38,017 nucleotides of DNA from JBGTIS01 sp041745535 (GCA_041745535.1 JBGTIS010000376.1:1-38017), one strand, 5' to 3'. Numbered from the stretch's first letter, positions 1 to 8,718 are shown. Numbers and translations are program-made. The notes: generated by a model from the letters alone, not told the origin.

Positions 1-208
1 TAAAACAACCAGATATCTTTTGCTTGACTTTCATCATTCGAATATCCCTTTCTGAAAAGTTGTTGTCAAATGGGACGTTAAAGTCAACTAAGAATCTCAA
101 AACGTCGTCAGGATAATTTTTTAATCGTTCAAGTAAATTACGAGGCGGTGATTTTTTGTACCGGCCTCTGGTTGTTTTCTGGGGTGGATTGAAGGGGTTG
201 TTGTTAAA
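1..208 (-). pseudogene. IS66-family transposase remnant (C-terminal part, cut by window edge)
   Basis: Read on the minus strand, this stretch encodes a block typical of the C-terminal catalytic region of IS66-type transposases: a basic linker (RGRYKKSPPRNLLERLK), then DDVLRFLVDFNV, then PFDNNFSERDIRMMKVKQ, which contains the last catalytic acidic residue in the family's N-x-x-E-R-D context. The frame is still open at base 1, so the 3' end lies outside the window. Upstream the frame stays open only to a stop at 296-298. The residues translated between about 209 and 295 do not resemble IS66, and the several hundred N-terminal residues expected of the family are absent. I infer a truncated, non-functional copy. 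No terminal inverted repeat can be judged because the far end is missing. Confidence 0.8.
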
Positions 209-868
209 CACCCCTTTGAATAATATGGTTATACTGCTATTTGCGTTATTCTTAATCTTGAAAAATAACTTCTTGCCCATTGGGAGTAATTTTCCTTATT
301 CTGGTTTTATTTTTTACGGAAAACTCCATAATCCACCAACTGCAGTTAAGTGCATACCGGAGGACGTAAAAGAAGGGGAGACTGGTGCCAGGTTGCTCTT
401 TTTTTATCAATAACTCCGTTGTGGTTATGAATTTCTATTAAAAAAGGTATTGAATTAAACTGGAACGGGAATTTCAGTTATAAAATTTGAAAGTTTTTTT
501 ACGCCTGTTAACAGGGCAATATCCAAAAAAAGGAATAAAAAAAGTCGGGAGAATTTCATGAAATTGAGCATTTAAATCCGGGAAACACAATATAAGGAAA
601 GATTATATAATTAACCCAAGCAACCCAACCGAACGTACCAACCTCAATACCAGTTTGTGTCAGGTAACAAATGAGCAAACATTACGATTGAATTTTTTCA
701 TTTCGGCAATAAAATCTTAAATTTAAGGAGTACATGCGGCAGTATTTTTTACGTCGGCAGGCGGTTGATTACGAACAGGTGGAAATCTGATTAACAGGAA
801 TAAAGGATTTGAAGATTTGCTTTTGCTTGTTATCTGAATTTTGCATTACATTTACGGTTATTGACACT
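209..868. other. Gene-free stretch before the phyH-like gene
   Basis: No convincing coding region is seen here. The open frame at 156-413 on the plus strand lies partly antisense to the IS66 remnant and resembles no family. Two perfect palindromes stand out: CCTGTTAACAGG at 504-515 and AATTTCATGAAATT at 552-565. They lie 300-360 bases before the likely ATG at 869 and could be protein-binding sites, but nothing further supports this. The stretch is AT-rich and looks like eroded insertion-site DNA plus a promoter region. Confidence 0.5.
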
Positions 869-1747
869 ATGAGAGATTTATCAAAATACCACGAATTATT
901 ATCAGAACTATTCAAGCGGCCCCAAACGCCAGCCGAATGGGAGAAATATAAGCTTTCTGATGAACAGATACATTTTTTTCATGAAAACGGTTATCTGGCC
1001 GGAATCAAACTGCTGGAAGAATGGCAGGTCAATCAGCTGAATGAAGAGCTTAATGAGATTACCGATCCGAAACATCCGGGGCAGGGTTTATTTTATGAGT
1101 TTCATTCCAACGAATCTACCGATCCGAATGCCGTATTATTTCATGCTTTAGGTGCCTGGCGCATTACCGAAGGGTTTCACGATGTGCTGTGGAATCCGGC
1201 ATTTGTGATGGCGGCCAGTCAGTTACTGGGTAATCAGTCGGTACGTTTCTGGCACGACCAGTTGTTTTGCAAACCGGCGCATCATGGTGGGGTAGTGGCC
1301 TGGCACCAGGACTATTCTTACTGGACCCGAACCACACCCATGCAGCATTTAACCTGCTGGGTAGGACTCGATGATGCCACGGTGGAAAATGGCTGTCTGT
1401 ATTATGTACCCAAAAGCCATCAGTGGGGATTGCTGGATAAACCCGAACTTGCCGGAGACATGGAAGGCATTATGGACTACCTTACCAATGAGCAGAAAGA
1501 AAAGTTTAAACCCGTACCCATCGAGCTAAAAAAAGGATTTGGAACCTTCCATCATCCGTTAATGGTACATGGTTCCTATGCCAATAAATCGGACCGTTCC
1601 CGCAGGGCTTTCGTCACCAATGTTTTTGCCGAGGGAACCGTTTCCAATACCGACGAGGTATTGCTGGAAGGGGTACCTGTAGTGCCGCAAGGCGAAAAGA
1701 TGCAGGGTAAATTCTTTCCATTATTATTTGAAAATTCACAGAAATAA
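869..1747 (+). CDS. Phytanoyl-CoA dioxygenase family protein
   Basis: A 292-residue member of the PhyH family of non-haem Fe(II)/2-oxoglutarate oxygenases, which hydroxylate small organic substrates. The iron triad is visible: H146 and D148 in AWHQDYSYW and a distal H234 in MVHGSY. R245/R246 in DRSRRAF are placed to hold 2-oxoglutarate. No signal peptide is seen, so it should be cytoplasmic. An upstream in-frame TTG at 809 would add 20 residues, but the ATG at 869 gives the usual family N-terminus. It is followed after 35 bases by an isomerase-like gene and then a VOC gene on the same strand, which suggests a small catabolic operon. The substrate cannot be read from sequence; many environmental Bacteroidota and Planctomycetes carry such paralogues. 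Confidence 0.85.
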   Translation: MRDLSKYHELLSELFKRPQTPAEWEKYKLSDEQIHFFHENGYLAGIKLLEEWQVNQLNEELNEITDPKHPGQGLFYEFHSNESTDPNAVLFHALGAWRITEGFHDVLWNPAFVMAASQLLGNQSVRFWHDQLFCKPAHHGGVVAWHQDYSYWTRTTPMQHLTCWVGLDDATVENGCLYYVPKSHQWGLLDKPELAGDMEGIMDYLTNEQKEKFKPVPIELKKGFGTFHHPLMVHGSYANKSDRSRRAFVTNVFAEGTVSNTDEVLLEGVPVVPQGEKMQGKFFPLLFENSQK

Positions 1748-1782
1748 AACTATTTCATTGTACCAATCATAAAAAACTGAAA

Positions 1783-2730
1783 ATGCTGAAAAGAAGAGTT
1801 TTTTTCAAACAAGCGGGCGTATTTGCCGTTGGTTCTTTGCTTTTGCCGGCTTGCGCCACAAAAGATAAAAATGCCGAAACCAGCGAAACGGGTGCGGCAT
1901 CCGATACGGTTACGGAAACTGGCACACACATAGAAGCCATTGGCGTACAATTATACTCCGTAAGGGATATTATTGAACAGGACGTAAAAGGTGTGTTGCG
2001 GCAACTGGCCGATATGGGATACAAAGAAATAGAAGCTTATCCCGGAAGCAAGGGGCATTTCTTTGGTTTCGAGCCCAAAGAATTTGGTGATATGATCAGT
2101 GGTATGGGCATGACATTAATCAGTAGCCATGTTGGGTCTGGTACTCGAAGCGGGAAAGCCGATTCCTGGCGACAGGCTACCTTATTAACCCGGTTCGACG
2201 AATTAGCAGCAAAAGCTGCGGAAACCGGACAGGAATACCTGACCTGTTCCTGGATGGATGAAAGTTTGCGCAAAACTTCGGAGGATCTGGCCAAAACCGC
2301 TGAATTGTTTAATAAAACCGGTGAAATCTGTAAAAAGTCAGGTTTACAATTTGCTTACCACAATCATGCGTTCGAGTACGAAAAAGTAGGCGATACCATG
2401 ATATATGACTATATGCTGGAAAATACAGATCCGGATCTGGTAAAGTGGGAACTGGATATGTATTGGGTAGTAGCCGGAGGGCAGGATCCGATTACTTATT
2501 TAAAGAAGTATCCAAACCGGTTTCCTTTGGGCCATGTAAAAGATATGGATAAAACGAATAAGGAGAATAATACAGAACTTGGAAAGGGCTCAATCGATTA
2601 CAAAGAAATCCTTAAAGTTGCCAAAGAGAACGGAATGGAACATTTTCTGGTGGAGCAGGAAACCTATACAAATTCTTCTATCGAAAGTGTGAAAGAAGAT
2701 TACCAGTACTTGGCAAATGTTACCATTTGA
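1783..2730 (+). CDS. Exported sugar phosphate isomerase/epimerase-like lipoprotein (xylose isomerase-like TIM barrel)
   Basis: A 315-residue protein of the AP-endonuclease-2/xylose-isomerase-like TIM-barrel family. The N-terminus RRVFFKQAGVFAVGSLLLPAC combines a twin-arginine-like start with a lipobox ending at C24, so it is probably a folded, exported lipoprotein. The barrel begins near residue 55 (GVQLYSVRD). Candidate metal ligands are in YHNHAFEYE, WELDMYW, GHVKDMD and the late LVEQE. Such proteins are common in sugar and polyol catabolic clusters of Bacteroidota, where they are annotated as isomerases, epimerases or 3-keto-sugar enzymes; the exact reaction is unknown here. It sits 35 bases after the phyH-like gene, and 50 bases separate its stop from the ATG of the following VOC gene. 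Confidence 0.88.
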   Translation: MLKRRVFFKQAGVFAVGSLLLPACATKDKNAETSETGAASDTVTETGTHIEAIGVQLYSVRDIIEQDVKGVLRQLADMGYKEIEAYPGSKGHFFGFEPKEFGDMISGMGMTLISSHVGSGTRSGKADSWRQATLLTRFDELAAKAAETGQEYLTCSWMDESLRKTSEDLAKTAELFNKTGEICKKSGLQFAYHNHAFEYEKVGDTMIYDYMLENTDPDLVKWELDMYWVVAGGQDPITYLKKYPNRFPLGHVKDMDKTNKENNTELGKGSIDYKEILKVAKENGMEHFLVEQETYTNSSIESVKEDYQYLANVTI

Positions 2731-2780
2731 ATTTAGCTGATAATTACCAATTAAATCATATAGTAAAAGACCCAACTTTG

Positions 2781-3266
2781 ATGAAAAATATTTGTATAAT
2801 TTGTATTTCCATATTAATGGTTTTCTATGCAAGCGGATTGGCCTGGTCGCAATCCGAACTGCCAGATGCAAATGACCAACCTGCTGTATTGCTCAATCAT
2901 ATTGCTTTAAATGTGGTAGACCTGGAAAAAAGTACTAATTTTTACAAAGAGGTATTACAATTACCCATGATTCCGGAACCTTTTCATGATGGCAAGCACA
3001 CCTGGTTCAGTATTGGTGGAAACAGTCAGTTGCATTTAATCCAACGCGCCACAGCGGCCATAGAGCATGACAAAAATACCCATTTGTGTTTCACAGTAAA
3101 GTCGGTAGATGATTTTGTGGTAAATTTGGATAAACACAAAATAGAACGCATTAATTGGGTGGGCGATTCCCGTGAGCCCACAGTGAGGGTTGACGGCGTA
3201 AAGCAAATCTATTTCCAGGACCCAGATGGCTATTGGGTTGAAGTAAACGACGATTATCCTGAATAA
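2781..3266 (+). CDS. Secreted VOC (glyoxalase/bleomycin-resistance/dioxygenase) superfamily protein
   Basis: A 161-residue protein with a Sec signal peptide (hydrophobic residues 4-20, likely cleavage near AWSQ) and one VOC module built of two beta-alpha-beta-beta-beta repeats. Likely metal ligands are H40 (LLNHIALNV), H101 (HLCFTV) and E154 (GYWVEVND), the usual H-H-E pattern. The phrase FQDPDGYWVEV is typical of glyoxalase-I-like members. The ATG at 2781 is preferred over an upstream GTG-type start near 2727 because it places the signal peptide at the N-terminus. It is probably exported beside the preceding isomerase-like lipoprotein and may act on the same substrate pool. The reaction is unknown. 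Confidence 0.82.
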   Translation: MKNICIICISILMVFYASGLAWSQSELPDANDQPAVLLNHIALNVVDLEKSTNFYKEVLQLPMIPEPFHDGKHTWFSIGGNSQLHLIQRATAAIEHDKNTHLCFTVKSVDDFVVNLDKHKIERINWVGDSREPTVRVDGVKQIYFQDPDGYWVEVNDDYPE

Positions 3267-3397
3267 AGAAATAAATAGATTCCTTTCCTCAGCATGTTTT
3301 TTGAGTTTTACAGAATAGTACTTTGACTGTATCATAACAAGTGATTGTTTTTCAGTTAATTATAATACTCTCTGTCAATCTATTTTAGGACAACCCA

Positions 3398-3426
3398 TAA
3401 AGTTATATAACTATTATTATGTTAAT
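3398..3426 (-). repeat. Copy 1 of a 29-nt repeat (inverted relative to copy at 17857-17885)
   Basis: The minus strand here reads the same 29 bases as the plus strand at 17857-17885, with no mismatch. The unit contains the perfect 12-bp palindrome AGTTATATAACT (3401-3412 here). This copy lies between the convergent VOC gene and the recombinase gene, 39 bases beyond the recombinase stop. Confidence 0.75.
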
Positions 3427-3465
3427 TTACTATGAACAACTTCCTACACCTCACTAACAAAACTC

Positions 3466-4638
3466 TCAAACGTCATCGGGGAGGTTATTGAGAAAGTCTT
3501 TATCAATTTGCTTCTGAACATAAAATTGGGTGGTTTCAAATCTCTTATGTCGCAATTGACGCTGTACATAAACGGGATTTGTACCTTTGTCAATAAGAAT
3601 TTGCCCGGCCGTATGCCGAAGACTATGCGTAGATAATTTCTCGCGGCTGAGGCCCAAATCTTTAAATAGTTTTTTAACCTTATATTGTATCTGTGAGGTT
3701 TTCAATTCCGGAAAAAGTGCAGCTATATTACTAATGCGCGTGTTTTGTTGTCGATCGAAGAGATAAGACCGCAGGTACGTAGCACATGAATCAAACAATT
3801 TGATGGGAGTATACGTAAATTTTCCTTTACCTTTTACAAATATCTTTTTTTCTTTCAGGTGTACATCCTTTACCCGGAGTCGGGTTACTTCCACAGCACG
3901 CAAACCATTGTATACCATTAAGGCCACTACAGCCTGCCAAAGAGGTTCTTTAATGTGTAGTTGCAAAATATCACGTTCATTTTCTTCCAGACTATCTTTA
4001 TAAAAACCTTTCTCAATAGGTAAGGATTTGATGCTTTTAATATCTCGTAATCCGTCAAGCTGAGTCGCGGTAAAATCAAATTCAATACGATGACGGGAAA
4101 TAACAATCCAATCCGCGAGTTGCTTAATTACCGATAAATACAGATTGATCGTAAATGGAGATTTATTCTCTTTTAAAAGTGCTTCTACAAATAAATTGGT
4201 GGCTTGCGAATTAAATCCCATTTCATTTTTTTCTAAAAAACGGAAAAACAAATTTAATACACGCACATAAGTTTCTTTGGAATGGTCGCCTCGTAAATTT
4301 TTCGCGTCCCGCATATAACTTAAAACTAACGCGTTGGCTGCAGGTGGAATTTCTGATTTGACTGGATCAGCGACTACCTGGAATATCTGATGTGCCTTCG
4401 CGAATTTCAGAAACTTCCTGACAGGAGAAACCATGTTTGGTTTCTGTCCTGATGTATATAACCCGAAACTTATGTCGTCGATCAGATAATTTTCCGTAAC
4501 GCAAAACTCCAGATATTTCCGGACGACGCGAAGATAGTTGTTGGGTTTTGAAAGTGATTTTTCAAAATAACTCAGAACCTGGCTAATGGTGAGTTTATTC
4601 CGCGCGCTAAGCTGCTGATCAGTTTTTATAATTTCCAT
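3466..4638 (-). CDS. Tyrosine recombinase/integrase
   Basis: A 390-residue site-specific recombinase of the phage-integrase family, counted from the ATG at 4638; a TTG two codons upstream is also possible. The catalytic set is complete: R247 in NGLRAVEV, a beta-hairpin lysine in FVKGKGK (about 269-273), H338 and R341 in STHSLRH, H364 in QLRHKRFE and the nucleophile Y373 in TTQFYV. A SAM-like core-binding domain covers roughly residues 98-190. It is preceded by about 95 residues that resemble no part of XerC/D and may be an arm-binding domain. Family enzymes cut and rejoin DNA at inverted-repeat core sites. No excisionase, cargo or phage genes are adjacent, so it is either a lone domesticated recombinase or the remnant of an element. 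A strong dyad sits directly upstream. Confidence 0.9.
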   Translation of the reverse strand: MEIIKTDQQLSARNKLTISQVLSYFEKSLSKPNNYLRVVRKYLEFCVTENYLIDDISFGLYTSGQKPNMVSPVRKFLKFAKAHQIFQVVADPVKSEIPPAANALVLSYMRDAKNLRGDHSKETYVRVLNLFFRFLEKNEMGFNSQATNLFVEALLKENKSPFTINLYLSVIKQLADWIVISRHRIEFDFTATQLDGLRDIKSIKSLPIEKGFYKDSLEENERDILQLHIKEPLWQAVVALMVYNGLRAVEVTRLRVKDVHLKEKKIFVKGKGKFTYTPIKLFDSCATYLRSYLFDRQQNTRISNIAALFPELKTSQIQYKVKKLFKDLGLSREKLSTHSLRHTAGQILIDKGTNPVYVQRQLRHKRFETTQFYVQKQIDKDFLNNLPDDV

Positions 4639-4665
4639 CCCCAAATATGGAAATTTAATTTGAAT

Positions 4666-4709
4666 TTTTCAACGTTTAATAAATGCTTATTTATTAAATT
4701 TGTTGAAAA
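4666..4709. promoter_or_regulatory. Interrupted long dyad upstream of the recombinase gene
   Basis: Perfect inner arms TTTAATAAAT (4675-4684) and ATTTATTAAA (4689-4698) flank GCTT. Outer arms TTTTCAAC (4666-4673) and GTTGAAAA (4702-4709) continue the symmetry after a small asymmetric interruption. Counted as 9-bp arms around six bases, the core has the geometry of a tyrosine-recombinase crossover site. It begins 28 bases upstream of the recombinase ATG, so it could be a recombination core site, an autoregulatory operator, or a leader hairpin. Confidence 0.5.
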
Positions 4710-4734
4710 TTTTTCGCTCCGTTTTATATGAAGC

Positions 4735-4763
4735 AAAAAAAGGAGAAGTTTTACCTTCTCCTT
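4735..4763 (-). terminator. Rho-independent terminator after the TPR gene
   Basis: On the minus strand the sequence reads AAGGAGAAG, loop GTAAAA, CTTCTCCTT and then a T run. The 9-bp stem is perfect and lies 20 bases beyond the stop of the TPR gene at 4783. It closes the gyrA-TPR transcription unit and separates it from the recombinase gene. Confidence 0.85.
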
Positions 4764-4782
4764 AAATTAAAGTTTTTTGGCC

Positions 4783-5919
4783 CTACATATTGGAAAGCTT
4801 TGACTCAATTTCATCAGCTTTTTCTTTCATGCCTAACCTGGTATAAACCGTTTGCAAAGTAGACAATACTTTTACATCATCTGGTTGTAATTCTTTTGCT
4901 TTTTCCAGATATGGTAATGCTTTTTCAAAATAACTTTGAGCTTCTTCCTCAACTTGCTTTCCTTTCTTCTGATACTCTTTTAAGTCCATATTATTGGCTT
5001 GTTGAAGTATTTCGGCAGCTTCATTGTAGTAATAAGCCGCGATATTGAAGGTGGCATCAAAATAATCAGGCTTCAACTCCGTGGCTTTGGTATAACTGGC
5101 TAAAGCATCTTCGCCACGATCCATTTTTTCATACAGGTATCCCTGGTTATAGTACAGCGTAGGATCCTGCGGGTCTTTTTCAATAGCTTTCTTTATTTTC
5201 TCATCCGCATCGTCCTGCCTGTCTTCATTAATCAAAACCACAATTTCTCTCTTTAAAAAGTCATTGTTTTCAGGGAAAGTTTCCTGAGCTTTTTGAAGGT
5301 ATTCCAGCGCTTTTTCTGAATCCTTTTTCTCAGTTAAATAAAGGTTGATCAGGAAGTTATAAACGTCTTCATTTTTATAGCCAAGGTCTATCAAAGATAG
5401 GTAGTTTTCTTCTGCTTTGTCATATTTTCCTTCAGACTGAGCTGAAATTCCCGCATACAGGTAAGCTGTTGTATCCTCTGGTTTGGCAAGCATCGACCTT
5501 TCAAAATAGGTGATCGCGTTTTCATAGTCCTGGTTCTGATAATATTCGGCTCCTTTATTCAAAGAAATCGCCCAAATTTCTTCCATTTTCTGTTCAGCGA
5601 AAACGTAATAAGTAGAACCTTCTTTACCTAGTTCTTTTGCTTTATTATATGATTCAACCGCGGTTTCAAGTGTACCATCTTCTACAGGCATTGAATTGGT
5701 AGAGTCTTCTGCGATAGCCTGATAAATTTGTCCACGTATGTACCAGGTTTTATCCTCTTCTTTCGTCTTTTCATCCTGAATTGCTTCATCAATTAAGGTT
5801 TTCGCTTCCGTAAGATCTCCACTTTCGCGAGCGGCATCAGCTTTTCTTACATTTTTAGTTTGCCCAAAGCATACGGCTGCGGATAAGCAGAATAATAAAA
5901 TTAACATTACATTTTTCAT
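4783..5919 (-). CDS. Secreted tetratricopeptide-repeat protein
   Basis: A 378-residue protein with a Sec signal peptide (residues 1-19, cleavage near CFGQ) and about six to eight tetratricopeptide repeats through the rest of the chain. Typical helix pairs include YYQNQDYENAITYFERSMLAKP, AYLYAGISAQSEGKYDKAEE and LYYNQGYLYEKMDRGEDALASY; they end in a charged C-terminal helix. TPR arrays are protein-interaction scaffolds, and no enzymatic motif is present. It starts 76 bases after gyrA on the same strand and ends at a strong terminator, so it is probably co-transcribed with gyrA. This pairing recurs in Cytophagales as far as I recall, but its role is unknown. Likely location is the periplasm. 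Confidence 0.85.
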   Translation of the reverse strand: MKNVMLILLFCLSAAVCFGQTKNVRKADAARESGDLTEAKTLIDEAIQDEKTKEEDKTWYIRGQIYQAIAEDSTNSMPVEDGTLETAVESYNKAKELGKEGSTYYVFAEQKMEEIWAISLNKGAEYYQNQDYENAITYFERSMLAKPEDTTAYLYAGISAQSEGKYDKAEENYLSLIDLGYKNEDVYNFLINLYLTEKKDSEKALEYLQKAQETFPENNDFLKREIVVLINEDRQDDADEKIKKAIEKDPQDPTLYYNQGYLYEKMDRGEDALASYTKATELKPDYFDATFNIAAYYYNEAAEILQQANNMDLKEYQKKGKQVEEEAQSYFEKALPYLEKAKELQPDDVKVLSTLQTVYTRLGMKEKADEIESKLSNM

Positions 5920-5995
5920 AGCTAGTTAACTGGTTAAGTGTATTTAAGTTGTATATTTTAATTTAAAATTGTTGAGTACTCTATTGTCTTATTGT

Positions 5996-8479
5996 CTATT
6001 CTCGCGCGTTTTCTTCTTCCTCCATGCCTTCTACCTCCATGCCTTCTTCCGCCTTGGCAACTGATGTAATTACATCATCTCCGTTCAAACGAATTAATTT
6101 TACTCCTTGTGTCGCCCGTCCCATTACCCTAATACTTGAGATCGCCATTCGTATCATGATCCCAGATCGGTTAATCAAGATTAAATCATCTTCATCTTTT
6201 ACTTCTTTAATAGCTACCAGGTCACCGGTTTTGCTACTGGTGTTCAAAGTTTTAACACCCTTTCCACCCCTACGTGTTATACGGTAATCATCTATTTTTG
6301 ATCGTTTTCCATATCCTTTTTCCGAAACCACCAATAAAGTACTTTCGGGATCTTTTACACAAACCATTCCTATAACTTTATTAGACGCGTTTCCCAAACT
6401 TATGCCTCTTACACCTGCTGCCACCCGACCCATGGGTCGTACTTCTTCTTCCTTAAAATGAATGGCCCTGCCTGATTTTACGGCCAGGATTACCATAGAA
6501 TTACCATCCGTTAAGGCTACATTTAATAACCGATCTCCCTCATTAATTGTTATGGCATTAATACCATTTGCCCTTGGACGGGAATAGGCCTCTAAGGAAG
6601 TTTTCTTAATCATTCCTTTTTCGGTGCACATTATAAGATAGGTATTATTTACATAATCCGGATCATCCAGGCTCTGTACATTGATAACCGCACGTACTGA
6701 ATCATCGGAAGAAATATTGATTAAATTCTGAATGGCTCGCCCACGAGCGGTTTTAGCTCCTTCTGGAATTTCCCACACTTTCAGCCAGAATATGCGCCCC
6801 TGCTCAGTAAAAATCAATAAATAATTATGGGTTTGCGCAACAAAAAGGTGTTCAGTGAAATCATCATCTTTGGCGGATGCGCCTCTTGAGCCAACCCCAC
6901 CTCTACCCTGAGTTCGGTATTCGCTTAGGTTATTTCGTTTTATGTATCCATTATGAGAAATTGACACCAGCATTTCCTCATTTGGGATCATATCTTCATC
7001 GCTGAAGTCCTCAGCACTGAATACAATGTCTGTTCTTCTTTCATCCCCAAACCGTTCTCTCAGATCTATCAACTCATCTTTAATGATTTGCATACGAAGC
7101 TCTCGCTTCTCCAGAATTTCGTTCAAATAGGCCACATGTTTTTTGACCTCATTAAACTCGTTGGTAATTTTTTCACGCTCAAGACCGGTAAGGCGTTGCA
7201 GTCGCATATCCAGAATGGCTTTTGCCTGAATTTCAGATAAGGAAAAAGATTCCATTAACCCGGTTCTGGCAGCTTCAGGATCTCTAGAAGCCCTGATTAA
7301 CTCGATAACCGCATCCAGATTATCCAGAGCGATCAGATACCCTTCCAGGATATGTGCACGGCGCTCTGCTTCTTTTAATTCGTATTGGGTCCGCCGCACC
7401 ACCACTTCATGCCGGTGATCTACATAGTATTTGATAATTTGCTTTAAATTCAGCGTTTCAGGGCGCCCTTTCACTAAAGCGACATTATTAACCCCGAATG
7501 AAGATTGTAATTGGGTATATTTAAAAAGGTTATTTAAAATAACATTGGGAACCGCATCTTTCTTTAAATCATAAACTATGCGAAGTCCGTTTCTGTCAGA
7601 TTCGTCTCTGATATCTGAAATTCCGTCAATTCTTTTCTCATTTACCAGGGCGGCGGTTTTTTCAATCATGCTGGCCTTATTGACCATATAAGGTATTTCA
7701 GTTACAATGATTTGCTCTTTGCCTGTTTTGGTATGATCAAAATTTGTTTTTGCCCGCATTACAATTCTGCCTCTGCCGGTTTCGAACGCGGATTTTACCC
7801 CCTGATAGCCGTAAATAATACCTCCGGTCGGAAAATCAGGAGCGGTAATTTTTTCCATCAGTTCCGCGATGGTAATGTCCTCATTGTCAATAAAATCAAG
7901 GATGCCATTTACAACTTCAGTCAGGTTGTGGGGGGCCATGTTGGTGGCCATTCCTACAGCAATACCGGATGTACCGTTTACAAGTATATTGGGTAACTTA
8001 CCAGGGAGTACGATGGGTTCTTCCAGCGAATCGTCAAAGTTTGCCTGAAAATCGACGGTATCTTTGTTCAGGTCAGCCAGCATTTCTTCAGAAAGGCGCT
8101 GTAGCCGGGCTTCTGTATATCGCATGGCTGCCGGTGAATCTCCATCTACCGATCCAAAGTTGCCCTGTCCGTCAACCAGTAAATACCGCAATGACCAGGG
8201 TTGGGCCATCCGTACCATTGTGTCGTACACAGAAGCATCGCCATGGGGGTGATATTTACCAAGTACTTCTCCAACAATTCTCGCTGATTTTTTGTGTGGT
8301 TTGTTGTGGGTAAGCCCCAAATCCATCATGCCATATAATACACGCCGGTGCACCGGTTTCAAACCATCTCTTACATCGGGTAAAGCCCTGGAAATAATAA
8401 CCGACATAGAATAGTCGATATAAGCGCCCCGCATTTCATCTTCAATATTGATTGGGATAATGTTTTCTTCTGCAGCCAT
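5996..8479 (-). CDS. gyrA: DNA gyrase subunit A
   Basis: An 827-residue type IIA topoisomerase subunit that, with GyrB, introduces negative supercoils using ATP. The N-terminal winged-helix domain carries the DNA-cleaving Y121 in AAMRYTEARL. The coiled-coil region follows, then a C-terminal beta-pinwheel with the GyrA-box-like RRGGKG after DYRIT, which marks gyrase rather than topoisomerase IV. An acidic tail (EEGMEVEGMEEEE) ends the chain. In the quinolone-resistance region the sequence is HPHGDASVYD: A82 stands where E. coli has Ser83, and D86 matches Asp87. The ATG at 8479 gives the usual family start. No Shine-Dalgarno sequence precedes it on the coding strand. Confidence 0.97.
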   Translation of the reverse strand: MAAEENIIPINIEDEMRGAYIDYSMSVIISRALPDVRDGLKPVHRRVLYGMMDLGLTHNKPHKKSARIVGEVLGKYHPHGDASVYDTMVRMAQPWSLRYLLVDGQGNFGSVDGDSPAAMRYTEARLQRLSEEMLADLNKDTVDFQANFDDSLEEPIVLPGKLPNILVNGTSGIAVGMATNMAPHNLTEVVNGILDFIDNEDITIAELMEKITAPDFPTGGIIYGYQGVKSAFETGRGRIVMRAKTNFDHTKTGKEQIIVTEIPYMVNKASMIEKTAALVNEKRIDGISDIRDESDRNGLRIVYDLKKDAVPNVILNNLFKYTQLQSSFGVNNVALVKGRPETLNLKQIIKYYVDHRHEVVVRRTQYELKEAERRAHILEGYLIALDNLDAVIELIRASRDPEAARTGLMESFSLSEIQAKAILDMRLQRLTGLEREKITNEFNEVKKHVAYLNEILEKRELRMQIIKDELIDLRERFGDERRTDIVFSAEDFSDEDMIPNEEMLVSISHNGYIKRNNLSEYRTQGRGGVGSRGASAKDDDFTEHLFVAQTHNYLLIFTEQGRIFWLKVWEIPEGAKTARGRAIQNLINISSDDSVRAVINVQSLDDPDYVNNTYLIMCTEKGMIKKTSLEAYSRPRANGINAITINEGDRLLNVALTDGNSMVILAVKSGRAIHFKEEEVRPMGRVAAGVRGISLGNASNKVIGMVCVKDPESTLLVVSEKGYGKRSKIDDYRITRRGGKGVKTLNTSSKTGDLVAIKEVKDEDDLILINRSGIMIRMAISSIRVMGRATQGVKLIRLNGDDVITSVAKAEEGMEVEGMEEEENARE

Positions 8480-8718
8480 TCAGGAGGTATACTTCAGTTT
8501 AATAAATCTTTTTTTTTTAATTATTTGTTGTCAAAACAGCTAAAAGTACCATTTTAATTACGGCGCAAGTTAATTAAAATTGTTTAATTGATGATAGGAT
8601 TTTTGAGAAATATATAGTGATTTAATATGCCTAAATTAATTTTTTCTTTGGAATATTAAATATAATAACTTTTTAATAATATTTATAAAAAGTAGAATAT
8701 CACTAAACGGGGTTATGT

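Noticed and set aside
156..413. Open frame of 85 codons on the plus strand near the left edge
   Set aside because: Its first part is antisense to the recognisable IS66 block, it resembles no family, and its composition is that of AT-rich non-coding DNA.
809..868. TTG-initiated 20-residue extension of the phyH-like gene
   Set aside because: The ATG at 869 gives the normal family N-terminus; the extension is cysteine- and phenylalanine-rich and looks non-coding.
8482..8488. AGGAGGT next to the gyrA start
   Set aside because: It lies on the plus strand, whereas gyrA is on the minus strand, so it cannot act as its ribosome-binding site; no plus-strand gene follows it.
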